A stretch of 64,000 nt of DNA from Lutjanus erythropterus (Eukaryota; Chordata; Actinopteri; Lutjaniformes; Lutjanidae), in assembly GCA_020091685.1 (NCBI GenBank), contig CM034608.1, positions 6,483,751 to 6,547,750 of the forward strand, in the 5' to 3' direction. A model generated the notes under the pieces. The model worked only from the letters and a program-made list of their open reading frames with translations. It made no database searches and was not told the DNA's origin. Position numbers and translations under genes: made by a program. Positions within the stretch are counted from its first letter, which is position 1; each line of letters starts with the position of its first letter. Of this stretch, positions 12,471-24,919 are shown in pieces.

Positions 12471-15149
12471 CAGAGTAGCTGTTTCATATGAGTAGTGGGA
12501 GCTCGAGTGACATAGTTAGATGGACCTCCCGAACAAAAGGAAGGAACACAACTGAGAGCTTTCATATTACAGGGACACATTTAATTACAGTGCCTGCATT
12601 GTACCAAAATATTATACTGTGGAGGTTTAATAATCAAGTATCAAGGGCAAACTGGGTTATCTAAGACCCTGTTTAGCAAGGGATGCTTTCCTGTAATCCC
12701 TCTTTACTCAGCTCTGGATATTTCAATGTCAAGTGGCCATCTATTCTGATCCACATCTCCAGTACATAACAATCAAACGCTGCTATCACGGAAAACCTTC
12801 AAAGGTTCAAGTTTCTCCAGTCCTTGTACTTTCTCTCCCCTTTGTCACCAAATGAAACCGCTTTTAACAGCTGTATTTTTTTTGTCTGACTGATTCACAC
12901 CCCGGCTCTTTGTCCTCCCTTCCATTCTCTGTTCGTATTCCCTTTTTACCTTCCCTATACTCCCTTTCCAAAGTTCAGCTGCATTCCCCCTATCCCATTA
13001 TCAAAACCATTTTACCATGCAGGAGCAGCTTGCTGCTTCCTCCCGGAGACGAAGAGCCTGCCTTTCATAGAAAAGTGCTCTCCCTGCCATGAATACGTAG
13101 TATTAATAGCATCTACCTAGCATGCAGCTTTCATTGCAGTCTCACAAATGGAAATGTTTTGTTGGAAGGTGTATATCTAACATTTCTCACAAAAAGAGTC
13201 AGGGGAGTGCGTGCCACGCCACTGGCACTATTATGATTATTTTTTCAGGCTATGGCTGAATTATTGATCACATTAGTCTAAAAGAGTGGCAGCTCACTGA
13301 TCAATACCAGCCCCTTAAGGTTCCATTAGCTCTATTGTTCAATAACGACTGGTTCTTTTGCAGTGCATCTAACTGGCAGTAATGCCTCATCAAAAGCCAT
13401 ATTCTCTATTAACTCTTTTCATCCTACATGGGCTCTTGCCCAAGATTGAGGCTTGACATATGACATAATGGCCCATCTGGTGACAACTGCTTCTAACGGT
13501 TGACTGCATTTCAACTTTCTGGTATATTTAGACGAACCAAGCTTGCGTCAATTAAAATGAGAGTTTGTCTCAGTTCAACTGCTTGTTTGCAGTGCTGACT
13601 GCAGCTAATAAAACCTTTAACAAAATGATTTTAAATGCTTGGCTATAATCACTTAGCCGCTGTGAGATTTCATCCAAATCCCTGTGGCTTTACCTGACTC
13701 TCCTGCTGTCTTTGCTCTGTTGCTCTGCAACTGTGCTAATGACAGCTGCAGATAAACTAGATGGTTAGCTAGAGTTTTGCTCACAGTAGCTAACTTAAGA
13801 TGTCACTCTACGTGGTGCTTTTAGAGGCCCACCAGCAACATCTTTTAGCCTTTTAACAAAGACAAGCATGGCACATAGTGTATCTAAGTACAGGAAAGGA
13901 GAAAGTTGATTGAGGCTCCAAAAAAGGGCGGGACTTATGACTGATCACTTGCTTGGAGTTGTGCTCTCACCTTCTGTGGCACAATAATGTTATATTGTAG
14001 AAACTACAAATATTGATATAAGGCATGTTTCTGTCCTTTTCAACAAATGCACATAGTGTTAGCTATCAACCATTAACCATTCAAGCAGCCCATCTCTTTA
14101 CAACATTTAACATTTTCAGATGACCCATTGTGCAGATTTTTGTATTCCAAGCTAGCCCAGATTGCTAACATTAGTACCAGTTGCCACTTACATAGTTACC
14201 ACGTGTGCAAGCTAACCAGAACATGTTCAGGTTTATCTTAGACTTACATGTGATTTCCTCATTTCAACTCACTTCTAAGCAATTTTGCCTTCCTTTGATC
14301 CCAGTCCAGCCTGCCATTTCTAGTTCTTAGTGTCAGTTTTTGTTTTTTCATTTTTTTTATAGGGCTTCCATATTACAGTCTGGATCAAGTCAGATGTAGA
14401 GTTGCCCAGTTGTAATTATGACTTTTATTTTGAAGGGAACAGTATTAACATGCCAGAAACTAGTAGGCTAATTATGGCATTTCCCATGTAACATGAACAT
14501 GACCTGAGCAGCAGCATTTCACAACTTTAAATGTGTAATATTCACTTCTGTTCACGCTTCAGTGGAAACTACAGAAATTTTCCATGTGCTTCATCTTGGT
14601 CTGTTGGATCTGGACAGTGGTCATATCTGTTCTGGACACTGAGATTTATTTTATTACTTCTATTATTAGAATATGACCAGCAGGATGTTCTACTGTTACA
14701 GTGAGATCCTTATACAGAAGCTGCTGCTGTGATTTACAGGAGGTTTCTAATTAAGCTGCCAGGCCTGCCTCTGTGTGAGTATGATCAGTGATCTCTGGTC
14801 CGTGGCGAGCTGGCTGTGGGAGAGGTGTCTACCTTTCTTCTTCTAGTGGGTCACATGACTTGTGGGGGGTGCTTAATGGACATGTGAGGAGTGCTTAATC
14901 GACTTTTACTTGTTCTTGTAACACTGGTGATTTTTAGTGTGCAGTGTGGTGTTCTTTTGGTCCACTGTTTTCTCCTGTGACACTGACACACTTCCTCATA
15001 TTATTTCTTTTGTCAGCTTATTGTGCTGTTTAATATAACATCCATGTTTCATTCTATAATGGCATTGAATGGGCTGTGGTGATGCTTTTAGAGATTTTTA
15101 CATCAATATGCAGTAATGTGCATGCTGGTGAACTCAACAGGGAGCGAGT
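12471..15149. other. Long repeat-poor stretch without recognised exons
   Basis: About 2.7 kb with no recognised mobile element, so it is comparatively likely to hold conserved noncoding sequence, for example 13240-13620. No splice-bounded open frame was convincing. The 60-codon open stretch at 12910-13092 shows no domain. Confidence 0.45.
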
Positions 15150-15612
15150 GCCCCCATGTTTTAAAACGTCACAAAAGTGACCTCTAGAGTGCCTTCTGAA
15201 ATGGCTATCTAGTGAGAAAACATGATAAAGTGACCCATAAAGTGCCCTTCTAGTGAACAAAATGTGGTAAAATGCCTTCTAATATGCCCTTCTAGTGGAC
15301 AAAGTAAGGTAAAGTGCCCTCTAAGGTGCCTTTCTGGTGGACAAAATGTGAAAAAATACCCTCCAAGGCTCTCTTCTAGTGAGCAAAATGTGATGAAGTG
15401 CCCTCTAGAGTGCCCTCCTAGTGGACAAAATGTAATAATGTGCCCTCTAGAGTGTCCTTCCAGTTGAAAAAAACATGATAAAGTGGCATCTAAGGTGCAT
15501 TTCTAGCAGACAAATTGTGAGAGAGTGCCCTCTGGGGTTCCCTCCTAGTGGACGAAGCGTGGTAAAATGCCCTCTGACCTGCCTCTCCAGTGGGCAAATT
15601 GTACAATAAAAG
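15150..15612 (+). repeat. 42-bp minisatellite (aagtgccctct / tagtggacaaaatg)
   Basis: About 10 degenerate units, each containing tctagtggacaaaatgtg and aaagtgccctctaaggtgcc. The spacing between successive tagtggac words is about 42 bp. Because 42 is divisible by three, one frame stays open at 15264-15467 and yields a 14-residue periodic peptide. I regard that as a by-product, not a gene. The unit resembles a minisatellite seen in many teleosts. Confidence 0.85.
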
Positions 15613-16954
15613 TTTTTTTTAATCTAATCCAGGAATTCAAAGTGTTTCACCTTATATGCATCATGACTTTCGCCACCCTGGTGCCCTGCCGCAATCAGGT
15701 GGTGCCCTTTTTATTTTCATTGCCCCTGCCTCTCAGACACCCTGAGTCTGCCACTGAGTGTGCGTGTCAGTGTATGACACTCTCTGAGGAGCTGTGTGTC
15801 CTGAGCGTGCTCAGCAGGACCTCTTCGCCTTTTCCTTGGACCACTGACTGTGACTGTCACTGTGGCCGGAAAATCTTCAGTCCTGCAATGAGCTAAAAAC
15901 AAACGGAGAAGGGGCAGCAGATGTGTTGTCACCATGGTCGGTGGTTCCAGCTCAATCTCCAATTCAAATCCCTCAGTTACAGCCATGGCATCTTTGGCTA
16001 CTAAGCAGGTTATTTAGAACCACAACGAAGTAGCATTGTCAGAAGACAGCCCTGTACCGCAACAATGTCATTAAAAATAAAAATGAAAAATATGTATTGG
16101 TTTGTTGTTTGTTGCATTGGCCCACTTGACCCATTTGTCCCATCATTCATTTCTTTTTTTCTTCTTTTAGTGAGTAGCCTTCTCCTCAGTTGGGGAATAA
16201 TGAAAAGGATCTGGGGGCTCAGGTGCCACGGCTGCACACTGACTGAAACACAAAACATCAATCCAACAAGGCATGAGTGCAGAACGCATCTCATCATGCC
16301 AGTGTGTGTCATCTTAATTGCATGGATGGATGACATTTTTCCAATTGGGGACAAGAAAATGAAACCCCATTTTTGATACTATGTATGGTTTGCAATTTTC
16401 AGCAGTAGTCCTTCAATGTGTCAGTGTTCTGTAATTACTTTTTTATATAGTAGTTTTTAATATTTGGAGTCTGCCTTTCCTGTGAACTCACAAGTGGTTC
16501 ACAAAAAAAAAGATGCATACAGTAGAAATACTGAACAAAACGCATTAGATAGAATCCCATAACGAGTTCAGTATTATTTGTGTTAGGAAACATTGTGGAC
16601 TGTCTTTAAAGTGTGTGTGCTTTATTAAAACAATGCGACATGATAAATCCCCTGAACTCATGGTTTGTTTGGCTGCACTGTAAATAGACATGTTCTAACT
16701 CCCAATTTGTCAAATTCAGCAGCTTGGTCAGTGGCCCCATGCTTCAAACCATGACGCTGCATCCCTTTGGTGTAAGTTTCACATATGCTGTGCTCCGCGG
16801 TCTAGTTAGTAACAATAAATATGCAACATTCAGGTAGCTTTTCAAAATAAAGGCAAAAAAATTAATGGGTAGGGTCAGGTACAAACGCTACTTGCTTAGT
16901 TTTAAGAAAATATCATGGTTTGAGTTAAAGTAAGCATGTTTGTTGTGTTACATT
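15613..16954. other. No gene seen; possible minisatellite flank
   Basis: 15640-15760 (ggtgccctgccgcaatcagg, ggtgcccttt, cagacaccctgagtctgcc) may be the non-tandem flank of the minisatellite's parent element. The rest, including open stretches at 15567-15896 and 16065-16376, shows no domain. Confidence 0.45.
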
Positions 16955-17365
16955 ATGTTATGTAAGTAAATGTTCATAACATAACTTACACAAGTTAACA
17001 TAAGTAATGTAACTTAGATATGATATGAAACTTGTGTAGCTGACATCATGTAGAAGAAGAAGTCAAAGTTCAGTATTGGTTTCACATGGGACATGGACCC
17101 CGGTTCCCTGGGTGAAAGTCCTGTGTTTGACCAATCCATCCCCCCAACGTCATCCCCACATCTTTACTAGTGGTCAAGTATGTCAGTCACGGAGGTTAAT
17201 GTACATAACACAGCTTATGTAAGTTAACTTCCGTGATGTAACTTAGGTTTGTTGCGGAACTTATGTAGTCTAAATTCCGTGAAAGAAGAAGTCAGATTTC
17301 ACCACTGGTTTCACATAGGACACAGACCCCACATAAAACTCGTGAGTTTGACCCACCTGTCTACC
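16955..17365 (+). repeat. Direct duplication with 229-bp period
   Basis: Matching landmarks sit exactly 229 bp apart: aagttaac (16992 and 17221), gtca after agaagaa (17062 and 17291) and ttcacat (17081 and 17310). Each unit carries acttaggtttg-like, agaagaagtca, tggtttcacat and gacacagacccc-like words. The units are diverged, so the duplication is old. Confidence 0.85.
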
Positions 17366-18671
17366 TTACTGCCTCCATACGTGGACTTGCTCTTTAAGGC
17401 CTGGCCACACATATGTCAACGCTGAGGAATGGCCATTGCTTGCTGAGGCGAACATCTTCGTTATTGGTCGAGGGTGTGACTCTTCCCCCTGAAAGTTTGC
17501 CAGAGCTTAACTTGACGCAAACAACAGAATCGTGGCAGTGCCCCTTACTTCATGCTGGGGCTTTATTCTACGCTACCTGACTTCAACAGCACATCAAAAG
17601 ATAACATTAGAAGGGCACCTCAAGAAGTGATGCTCAAGGAGCACCTACTGTGTCATAGTTTGAAGCATAGGGCACTGTCCAATCTGCTGTATTGGACATG
17701 TTGGGAATGAGAATGGGCTGAAGATACAGCAGTTTTTCTTCTTCTGTTGCATTTCTCCTGCAGTACCTGTTTGCTTCCCCAAGTGATGATTACATGTGAG
17801 ATCTGGACCTGTATTATGAAAAGGCACTTATCATTTTTACGAATAACCACAGACGTCACCAAATCAACCTGCCAGTCAAGCAGAATATATGGGTCAGAGG
17901 TTTGATCATATCCTTTAGATTTGATTGGATCACTCAAAAATGGGCATGTCTTCACAAATATGGAGCAATATGGGGCTAAAGTAAAGTTGATAGCTGTAGA
18001 GGACTTTTGACTTCCATCCACACCACCCTCACCTATGTTGTAAGATCAGGAGGTAGATGAAGGGAAAAATAAGAATTAGACCTCAACCACACTCTTTGAG
18101 AAGATTTTTCTAAAGTCAAGGTTCCCTAGCTTTGTGGAAAGCTTACGACCATATCTTGCAGTCTTTGTCAGCTAGCAGAACTGGGTCATGCCATTCACAT
18201 GATCAGCATATGATAAGCATACTCAGACAGTTCTATTGACGACCGAGAGATGTGGGTGAATGACGAATGATGCCTGAGTTCCATTTAGCTGTTTCAGTCT
18301 CAGGGTTGTTGTATTGTCTATGCTGACTCACTGTCACTCTGTCATGGCTTACAGGGACACTTCAATAGAATAGAGCCATTGTTAATGTTATTAGCAACAC
18401 CTGCACTTTTCCCACAGTGAAAGAAAATGTCTGCTCCGAGAATGACCTAACAGCTTAATTACTCAGAGGTTGGACCAAATCATTGTTTTCTTACAAACCC
18501 AATGTCCCTGTGAAATTGCAGTTGTGACGTTATTACTGCTACATTAAAGTTATGTTAGAATTAGTTCCGTTGCTGCTACATCGCTGAAATTTTTGGTGAC
18601 GACACTCTAGAATCCACTTGGTAGTTTGCTATGTCACATGTTGCAAAAGTCATGCCCCAACGTGTTTGTGT
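17366..18671. other. No gene seen
   Basis: Minus-strand open stretch 17653-18021 (122 codons) has no recognisable domain or splice context. No mobile element recognised. Confidence 0.45.
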
Positions 18672-19342
18672 TACTAGGGATTTGCAAGTCACAAGTAACT
18701 CAAGTCTTTGCACTCAAGATCTAAGTCGAGACAGCAAGTCCCAAGTCAAGACCCAAGCCCTTAACTTTAGGTTTTGAGTCCTAAACAAGACATAAAGGGC
18801 TCTTCATCAAATGTAATGCCATTTTAACAACATCAAACGCAACTTCAAATGTCAAAGGAATTTGGAAGTTGTTATGTCTCCATCTGTAATTTTCGACCTG
18901 CACATTTTGCATACTGCAATTCATTTTTAGTTGACCACCACATAGTTTTTGTACCTGAATGAAATTTTCTTTGGTATCGTTATTTCCAACTGGAGCTCAG
19001 TAACGTAATGTTTAGTTCTACATGTTTCTCCCCAACAACTTAATTGGATGCTGTCAGATTGTTCAGACAAAGTGTATTTGGGGTATTATGTGTTGACTTA
19101 CTGTGATTGAATAGTGTTAACATTGGATGATTTGTGGAATAATTTTTAAATAAAATACTTTTCAATCTTTGGGCTTTTGGCTTTTAATCTTTCAAGTCAA
19201 ATGGCTCAAGTCCAAGTGAAGTCTTCAGTCATTGGTGATAAAGTCCAAGTTGCAAGTCTTTTTTGATTTCATCAAGTTGAGTCTAAAGCCATCAAATTTG
19301 GGACTTGAGACAGACTTAATTCCAAGCCATGTGTCTCTAGAC
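18672..19342. repeat. AAGTC-rich nonautonomous element
   Basis: Both ends are packed with caagtc / gacttga words (18690-18790 and 19190-19340) around an ordinary middle. This resembles a teleost element rich in 'gactcgagtc'-type words. A smaller scrap lies at 7860-7925. Exact ends and class are uncertain. Confidence 0.6.
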
Positions 19343-20028
19343 ATCATTTAAAAAAATATAATACTGGTACCAATACCAGAACCCTTAAAGTGATACTGAT
19401 CCCAATGGAGTACACTTGATATGTTTCTTTCAGCAGCAAAAGCTTTTTTTGGTAATCTGTTTTTTTAGGACCCTAGTGGTGTCTAGTTGAGAACTTTTGA
19501 TGTTGTCAAAGTCAACTAATGTCCCATGTGGTTCGTATGGCAGCCATCTTGAATTGATATCCATGTGAATGTCGAGAAACACAGATTTTCATAACTCCTG
19601 AACCAGACGACACAGAAAAACAAATGAAACCACTTTTTCATACATTGACACCAGGAATCAAATGGAAAGGTCAGTGACATGGTAACATTTTATTGGTGAA
19701 AAATAGGAAAATAACACATTTTAGCCTTGTAACAATGTCAATTGCTATTTTGTTATTTTGTTGCTATATCATCTGCAAAAAAAAATTCCACTCAGGTGGA
19801 TGGGAACCTACTTCCCATGCAGTAGGGCATGTCTCAGTGGTAAAGTGACATCAGTGCATACCCTCCATGGGTGCTGACATGCATATATTAAATACAGTAT
19901 GAACATAATCATGCTGCGAATACCCTCAGTGGTAAACAAAATTCCCGTTTGTCCAACGCTGACTTGCCCGTCCATCAGCAGGGGCACATATTGTATTAAA
20001 TCTCTTCATTATAGAGACATCCTGAAAT
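19343..20028. other. No gene seen
   Basis: No exon-like segment or recognised repeat. Confidence 0.45.
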
Positions 20029-20230
20029 CAGAACCAGAATCAGAAATACTTTATTGATCCCTGGGGGAAATTGTTCATATTACAGATGCTCCCATCTAAG
20101 AATTAGAAACAAAAATATGAAAAAGGTGTGTAAAAATATGTACAATCTACCACCAGTTATTACACAGAGACAACATGACAATAATAGATAATAAAACAAA
20201 ATATATACAGTAAAGGTATGTGCCTAATTA
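20029..20230 (+). repeat. Retrotransposon-type 3' tail, longer copy
   Basis: Begins cagaaccagaatcagaaata then ctttattgatccctggggg, the same start as 8217-8270. It continues with cagatgctcccatct and an A-rich tract with tgtacaatctacc and atatacagtaaagg, all familiar from this teleost family. Confidence 0.7.
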
Positions 20231-20480
20231 GGGAGGGGATAAGAGCAATAACTTTGCTTGGATTTCAGCAGTTAAAATTTGATTGAAGGGCATAAAGACA
20301 AGTGAAGAATAACAGACAGGAAATGAGGGACAGGTCACAGTGGAAGGAGGGAAGGGATGAAGGACAGAGGGGATGAAGGGTGAAGAGAGACAAAAGGAAC
20401 CAACAAATGAGTGAAGGTCACTTCTTAAGGGAGGGCAGGAAATTCACTTTAAAACAAAGCCTGAGAGACAAAGCAGTTAA

Positions 20481-20503
20481 GTGTGTGTGTGTGTGAGTGA
20501 GGC

Positions 20504-20534
<31 letters not shown>

Positions 20535-20547
20535 GTGTGTGTGTGTG
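20481..20547 (+). repeat. Compound (TG)n-(GA)n-(TG)n microsatellite
   Basis: Pure (GT)7 at 20481-20494, (GA)n at about 20505-20533 and (GT)7 at 20533-20547. A looser GT/GC tract follows at 20650-20680. Open frames across it on both strands are low-complexity artefacts. Confidence 0.95.
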
Positions 20548-20680
20548 GTTCTCCCAGCCAGGCAGCAGGTGCTGGTTTGGTCCCTGCTCCAGTGAGCTGT
20601 GTCTGGGTGTCTGGGTGGCTCCGCTCCCAGCTGGGGCACAACAAGTTCTGGTGTGTGTTTGTGCGTGCGCGCGTGTGTGT

Positions 20681-21074
20681 GGGGTGAGCGGAGGTGAGCT
20701 GCCATGTGGACGAGGTGATTAGATTAGCAGCATCTGAGGCCCGGGTGCCTGGCCGGGTGTCTGTCAGAGGGTCAGGGCTTGTCTCTCACTGTACATTCAG
20801 CTGCTCTGTGATTAGCTGCTGATGGGCGAAGTCACCCAAAACTTAGAGCCGAGCCAACTTTTCTTCTCAGTAAACAAGTAAACAAGGTGACCGTGTTCCA
20901 CATTTGCCAGCATGTCTCTTCTCATCGAAAATTAATGAGCTCACAGCCGGGAGTTTCTTGGCTGACGGTGATATATCAGTTATGTGTACATACAAAGGGA
21001 CTGGATGGTCAGCGGGCAATTTGCTCTGATTGGGCTGCTCGTCCCTCAGGGTGTCTTTATTTTGTACAGTTTAC
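20681..21074. other. No gene; GC-richer unique DNA
   Basis: Not recognised as a repeat. The run ttcagctgctctgtgattag at about 20800 looks unique and could be regulatory, but nothing in it proves this. Confidence 0.35.
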
Positions 21075-21340
21075 TTAAAGTCTGTGTAAAGGAAAAGGAG
21101 TTTTTCCTCTGCAATACATTTTTTTAAAAATAGTTGCGGAAAACACTGACAGTTTTATAGTACTGGATTCTGTAGTCAGACCATTAAATTGATTTGTGTT
21201 CAGGATTTTCTGAGTGGACCTGAGACATGACTGTCAGTGGCATGACGGTGACAAGATGGTATTTCTTTTCTTTTGTGTCAGGTTGTTGGAACTGAAGTGA
21301 GTTGAAGTGAACTGCTGGGCTGATTTAGACTGAGAAAGTT
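21075..21340 (+). repeat. Two-copy repeat family, copy A (3' half inverted)
   Basis: The 5' part (ttaaagtctgtgtaaagg at 21075, aatagttgcggaaaac, gtgttcaggattttctgag at 21196) matches 22481-22660 in the same orientation. The 3' part, 21256-21338, matches the reverse complement of 22757-22840 at roughly 85% by eye. One half is therefore inverted between the copies. Confidence 0.8.
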
Positions 21341-22480
21341 GGTTAAGGTACATGGGTAACTGACTGTTAGGGAGATTTAGGGGTTGGTGGGGCTTCTATA
21401 GTCTTGGGGGACCATGGCTCTGGGATGTCAAAAAGTCCTAAAGACATAGATCTTTGACAACAGTTTAATGGTCTAACTTGCACAGTTCAATACTTTAGAG
21501 CTCTCAGTCTTTTCACATTTTCAGTAACTATTTTCCGATATGTGTTAAGAAGAAAAACACATATTCCTTTCACAGACTTTAATATTGTGGATGGTCGGTC
21601 TGTGTGTGACTGTGACAGATGAAAAAGGTCGACTCTGAACACAATGTAAACACCCATTACTGGTCACTTTTGGACTGCTGAAGCTCAAGCAGAGCTCTCT
21701 CTATCTACCAATCACTAAGGCTTACAGACTAGATTTATTCAACACTCCTTTAATCCTACAATCTTTACCAAAAAGCTCTGCGGCTTCTGACCAAATTCCC
21801 TCCTCAAACAAACTTTTCACTTGTGTCCTTTTTCTGTCTTTGGTTTGTTGCCGCACGCGTATCGCCTACAGATCGCCCCTTATAACACAGGTGTCACCTT
21901 ATGAGCTACTTAAGTCTGACTGTCTGTCACACCTTCATATTCAACGCCCTTCTTCCATCTCTAACAATCTCTCTTGAATCTCAGCCCCTCTATGCGAGGG
22001 ACACTCGTCTCTCCTTCTCTCTCATCAGCGCCTGGTTTGGCTGGCGTGGCTGGCAGCCGGGGTACCCAGGTGTGGTGCTGGAGGTACCCAGCTGTGAGGC
22101 CACCAGCCCAGGCATGACTCATAACAGCGTCCCCCTGTCATCCTGTCAGTCACGGCTGACAGAGGCCTCAGCAGGACACACAGCAGGGAGGGTGACAGGG
22201 TGTCTGATGGCAAGTTTGAAATGTGAGAGGTCACGTGATTAGTGTGTGTGCGCACATTTGTGTGTGTGGCTGTTGTCTAGAGGACTCATTTGGGATGTCG
22301 TGTGCATGACTCAGAGAGGTGTGTTTCCTGCAGACCTGCAGTGCATTATGGTTGTGAGGTACACTGTTGATGCGTAACGAGAGATGGGAAGAAATTGTGT
22401 GGTCACTCTCAGCGTGAACAATTCTCCATCTTGCTCTCGCTGTCCTCGCACAACACAGGTCAGCCCTTCAGGAGGAAAGA
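21341..22480. other. No gene; GC-rich patch
   Basis: A GC-rich patch at 22025-22200 with open frames on both strands has no recognisable domain. No mobile element recognised. Confidence 0.4.
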
Positions 22481-22850
22481 TTAAAGTCTGTGTAAAGGGA
22501 ATTCAGGGTTTTTCTTCTAACCACATTATACATTTTAGAAAATAGTTGCTGAAAACATGAAAAGACTGAGAACTATGTAGTAGTGAATTGTGGCTTGTCA
22601 CCATTAAACTGTTGTTCATGATTTCTGTGTTCAGGATTTTTTGGGTAGAACTGAAATATGTCTGTGATGCGCCAGAGCCATGGTCCCTCACACTGCATAC
22701 ACACAAACAACAACAATGCTCTCCAAAACCAGTCCTCCCTAACGCACCTTCAGTGACTCTCTCAGTCCAAATCAGCCTAGCAGTTCACTTCAGCTCACTT
22801 CAGTTCTGACAACCCAACACAGAAGAAATAAAATACCATGACATGAGATG
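22481..22850 (+). repeat. Two-copy repeat family, copy B
   Basis: Partner of 21075-21340. It starts ttaaagtctgtgtaaagg and ends in cagttctgacaacccaac then agaagaaataaaatacc. It abuts the next repeat, so the junction at about 22850 is between two families. Confidence 0.8.
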
Positions 22851-23215
22851 TTGGGCAGTTGGTTGGTCCACCTCTTTGGTCCAGACTGAAATAAGATTAT
22901 TGCATGAACTGTCATGAAATTTGTGACACATATGATGCCCAGACAATGACACCTTATCAAAATATCTCAACACCTACAGGACGCAATACCATGTTTTGCA
23001 GACATTTATGGTTCCCAGATGTATCCCAATGAGCCCAGCGATCTTTAGATTACTTTTTCTCTCATGACACCATGATGCTGTCATTTTTGTTTTTTTGAGT
23101 GTCACAACTACTTGGATTGGGTTGCCATGAAGTTTTATGAAGCTGTTGTTGTCCCCCTGCTATAATAATTTTAATGACTTTGGTCAACCCTATATTTTTC
23201 CACCAGCAACATCCT
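22851..23215 (+). repeat. 'tttggtccagactgaaat' family, copy 1
   Basis: Contains tttggtccagactgaaata, tgtcatgaaatttgtgacac, catttatggttcccagatg and gactttggtcaaccc, and ends ttccaccagcaac. It matches a very common teleost repeat ('ggtccagactgaaatatctcaac ... gacattcatggtccccagag'). Other copies are at 25440-25790, 40970-41165 (minus) and 60385-60650. Confidence 0.75.
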
Positions 23216-24059
23216 ACTTAGGGGACGTCCTTGCGTAACATTTCCCAGAAGTTCTCTAAAGATGACAAATGTCCCGAACCTTTACAGAACATGTGGGACT
23301 TCCTAAAATTATCTTTTTTTTGGCTATAACTGTGCTGCAGTTCAAAGTTCTCATTATGACTTAAGGGGGACGTTCCGTTTTGGTTATTTTACGGTCACAT
23401 TGCAACATTACAATGAGGACATTAGAGACATTCAAAAACATTCCCATATGGTTCCTTGTTAGTCACACGAGGACGTTTCATTTGGGACTATAACCAAGTT
23501 CCACTTTGTGACTTCTGTCTGTAAGAAGTGCTACAGACTTCTTCTTGTAAACTGGTATACAGTGCTTCCCCTAAGTGACTTGACTAAGATGAGTGTTCTA
23601 CTTTCCTTCCTTCTACTCCTGTCTTGTCCCACTCCCACAAAAGTACTCCTGTCCTGTCCCAGTCCTAGAAGAATGATTCTCATCTCATCCCATTCCCATC
23701 AATCCTCTGTCCACACACATTACACACATTTTTATGTATAAAAAAATGATCTATTGTTACTCTGCTACTTTTTTTGTCCTGTCCCAGTCCTGGATGAATA
23801 GCAAAAATTACTCTCATCCTGAAGGAATCCTGTGTCCCGCAGTATTCCCAAAATGTCAGCCTCTAAGTCTGAGTACTCTAAACACATTACTTTGTAACTG
23901 TGTTACTTGCCCCATATGAAGCCAGTAAGCTGTTGTTTATGTGTCATTTTTAAAAATTCCAAGTTTCCATAAAAACTAAAACTAAAAAAATGGGTGCTGT
24001 AGATATGGCTGAAGTTCAACGTCAATTTTAACTTACTTGCCTGTGTTTTCTCTCCCCAG
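23216..24059. other. No gene; degenerate GACGTTC-type repeat
   Basis: 23220-23500 is rich in gacgtccttg, gggacgttcc and gaggacgtttc words and looks like a decayed element. 23590-23830 repeats cctgtcctgtcccagtcct-type words. No exon. Confidence 0.4.
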
Positions 24060-24229
24060 CCATCCTCCTTCCTCTGCCCCCTCCACCTATATCACACCCT
24101 CTCCCTGGCTCATTCATTGTGTCCAGCCATGTGGAAGTGATGATCTGTGAGCCCACCTCTGAATGCATGTACTGTGGGAATGACCCATTATTCCACACTT
24201 GGGCAAGCAGCACGAGGCCGTATGAATAA
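24060..24229 (+). CDS. Candidate terminal exon, unrecognised (low confidence)
   Basis: A strong acceptor-like sequence (tgtgttttctctccccag, ending 24059) is followed by a frame open for 55 codons. It enters after two bases, which implies a phase-1 intron, and ends at TAA 24227-24229. The encoded piece is proline-rich at first, then contains VEVMICEPTSECMYCGNDPL, including a Cys-x2-Cys pair. I do not recognise a family. The stop overlaps an AATAAA (24225-24230), which would be unusual for a real 3' exon. An open frame of this length arises by chance fairly often, so this is a candidate only. Confidence 0.18.
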
Positions 24230-24919
24230 AAGACTGTCCGCGCCGACACCAGAGGTTCACACCTCCACTTCTTCTTTTCCCCCCCTTCATTTTCAGCCCC
24301 TCAACCTGCTCACACTCCTCCAGAACAACAACCCCTCTTAAAGTCATTTAATCTTCATGTCACTCAGTCACAAGTCTTTATATAAACTACTCTTAGCAAA
24401 TTAAATCAGACACTTTGCTCTGAGAGAGTAACTGCAACCTTTACTGGTTGCTCTGATTGTAGTTGAATAGCACATAAAATCCAGATGTAGGTTTTTACAA
24501 CATGCAGTAAAGATGTGTAGTAAGTCACTGGTGCATTTGGAATAGTACACATGTCCAACAAAAGCAATACGCGCTTCAGTCAGCAACATAGTGAAGTTAT
24601 CAAGATGGATTTCCAGGAAGAACAAGTGAGATGGTGACTTTACTACCAATCATTACCCCTGTTTTTATGTGCATGTTTTATTATATTTTAGTAAAAAGGC
24701 CTCTTCATTGTTTGATCCGCTCCTGTCCTGCTGTTAATGCTAACTTACAACTATGTCCTCTTGATAAAGTCAGGATAATATACGTTTCAGCAGCCAAGAC
24801 TTCCAGCAGTACAATAAAAAACATGTCATGCTCACCATTCAGATGCTCCGACAGAAATACTGTTTTCAGCAGTTTGTTGATTGCTGTCGCAGTCATGTAC
24901 TGTCAATGAAAGTCAGCAT
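24230..24919. other. No gene seen
   Basis: Open stretches on both strands at 24401-24909 show no domain; no recognised mobile element. Confidence 0.45.

Noticed and set aside
15264-15467. Periodic CPLECP peptide
   Set aside because: Produced by a 42-bp minisatellite whose unit happens to be a multiple of three.
17653-18021. 122-codon minus-strand frame
   Set aside because: No domain, no splice signals, ordinary AT-rich composition; consistent with chance.
20418-20722. Open frames on both strands across 20.4-20.7 kb
   Set aside because: They are translations of the (TG)n/(GA)n microsatellite.
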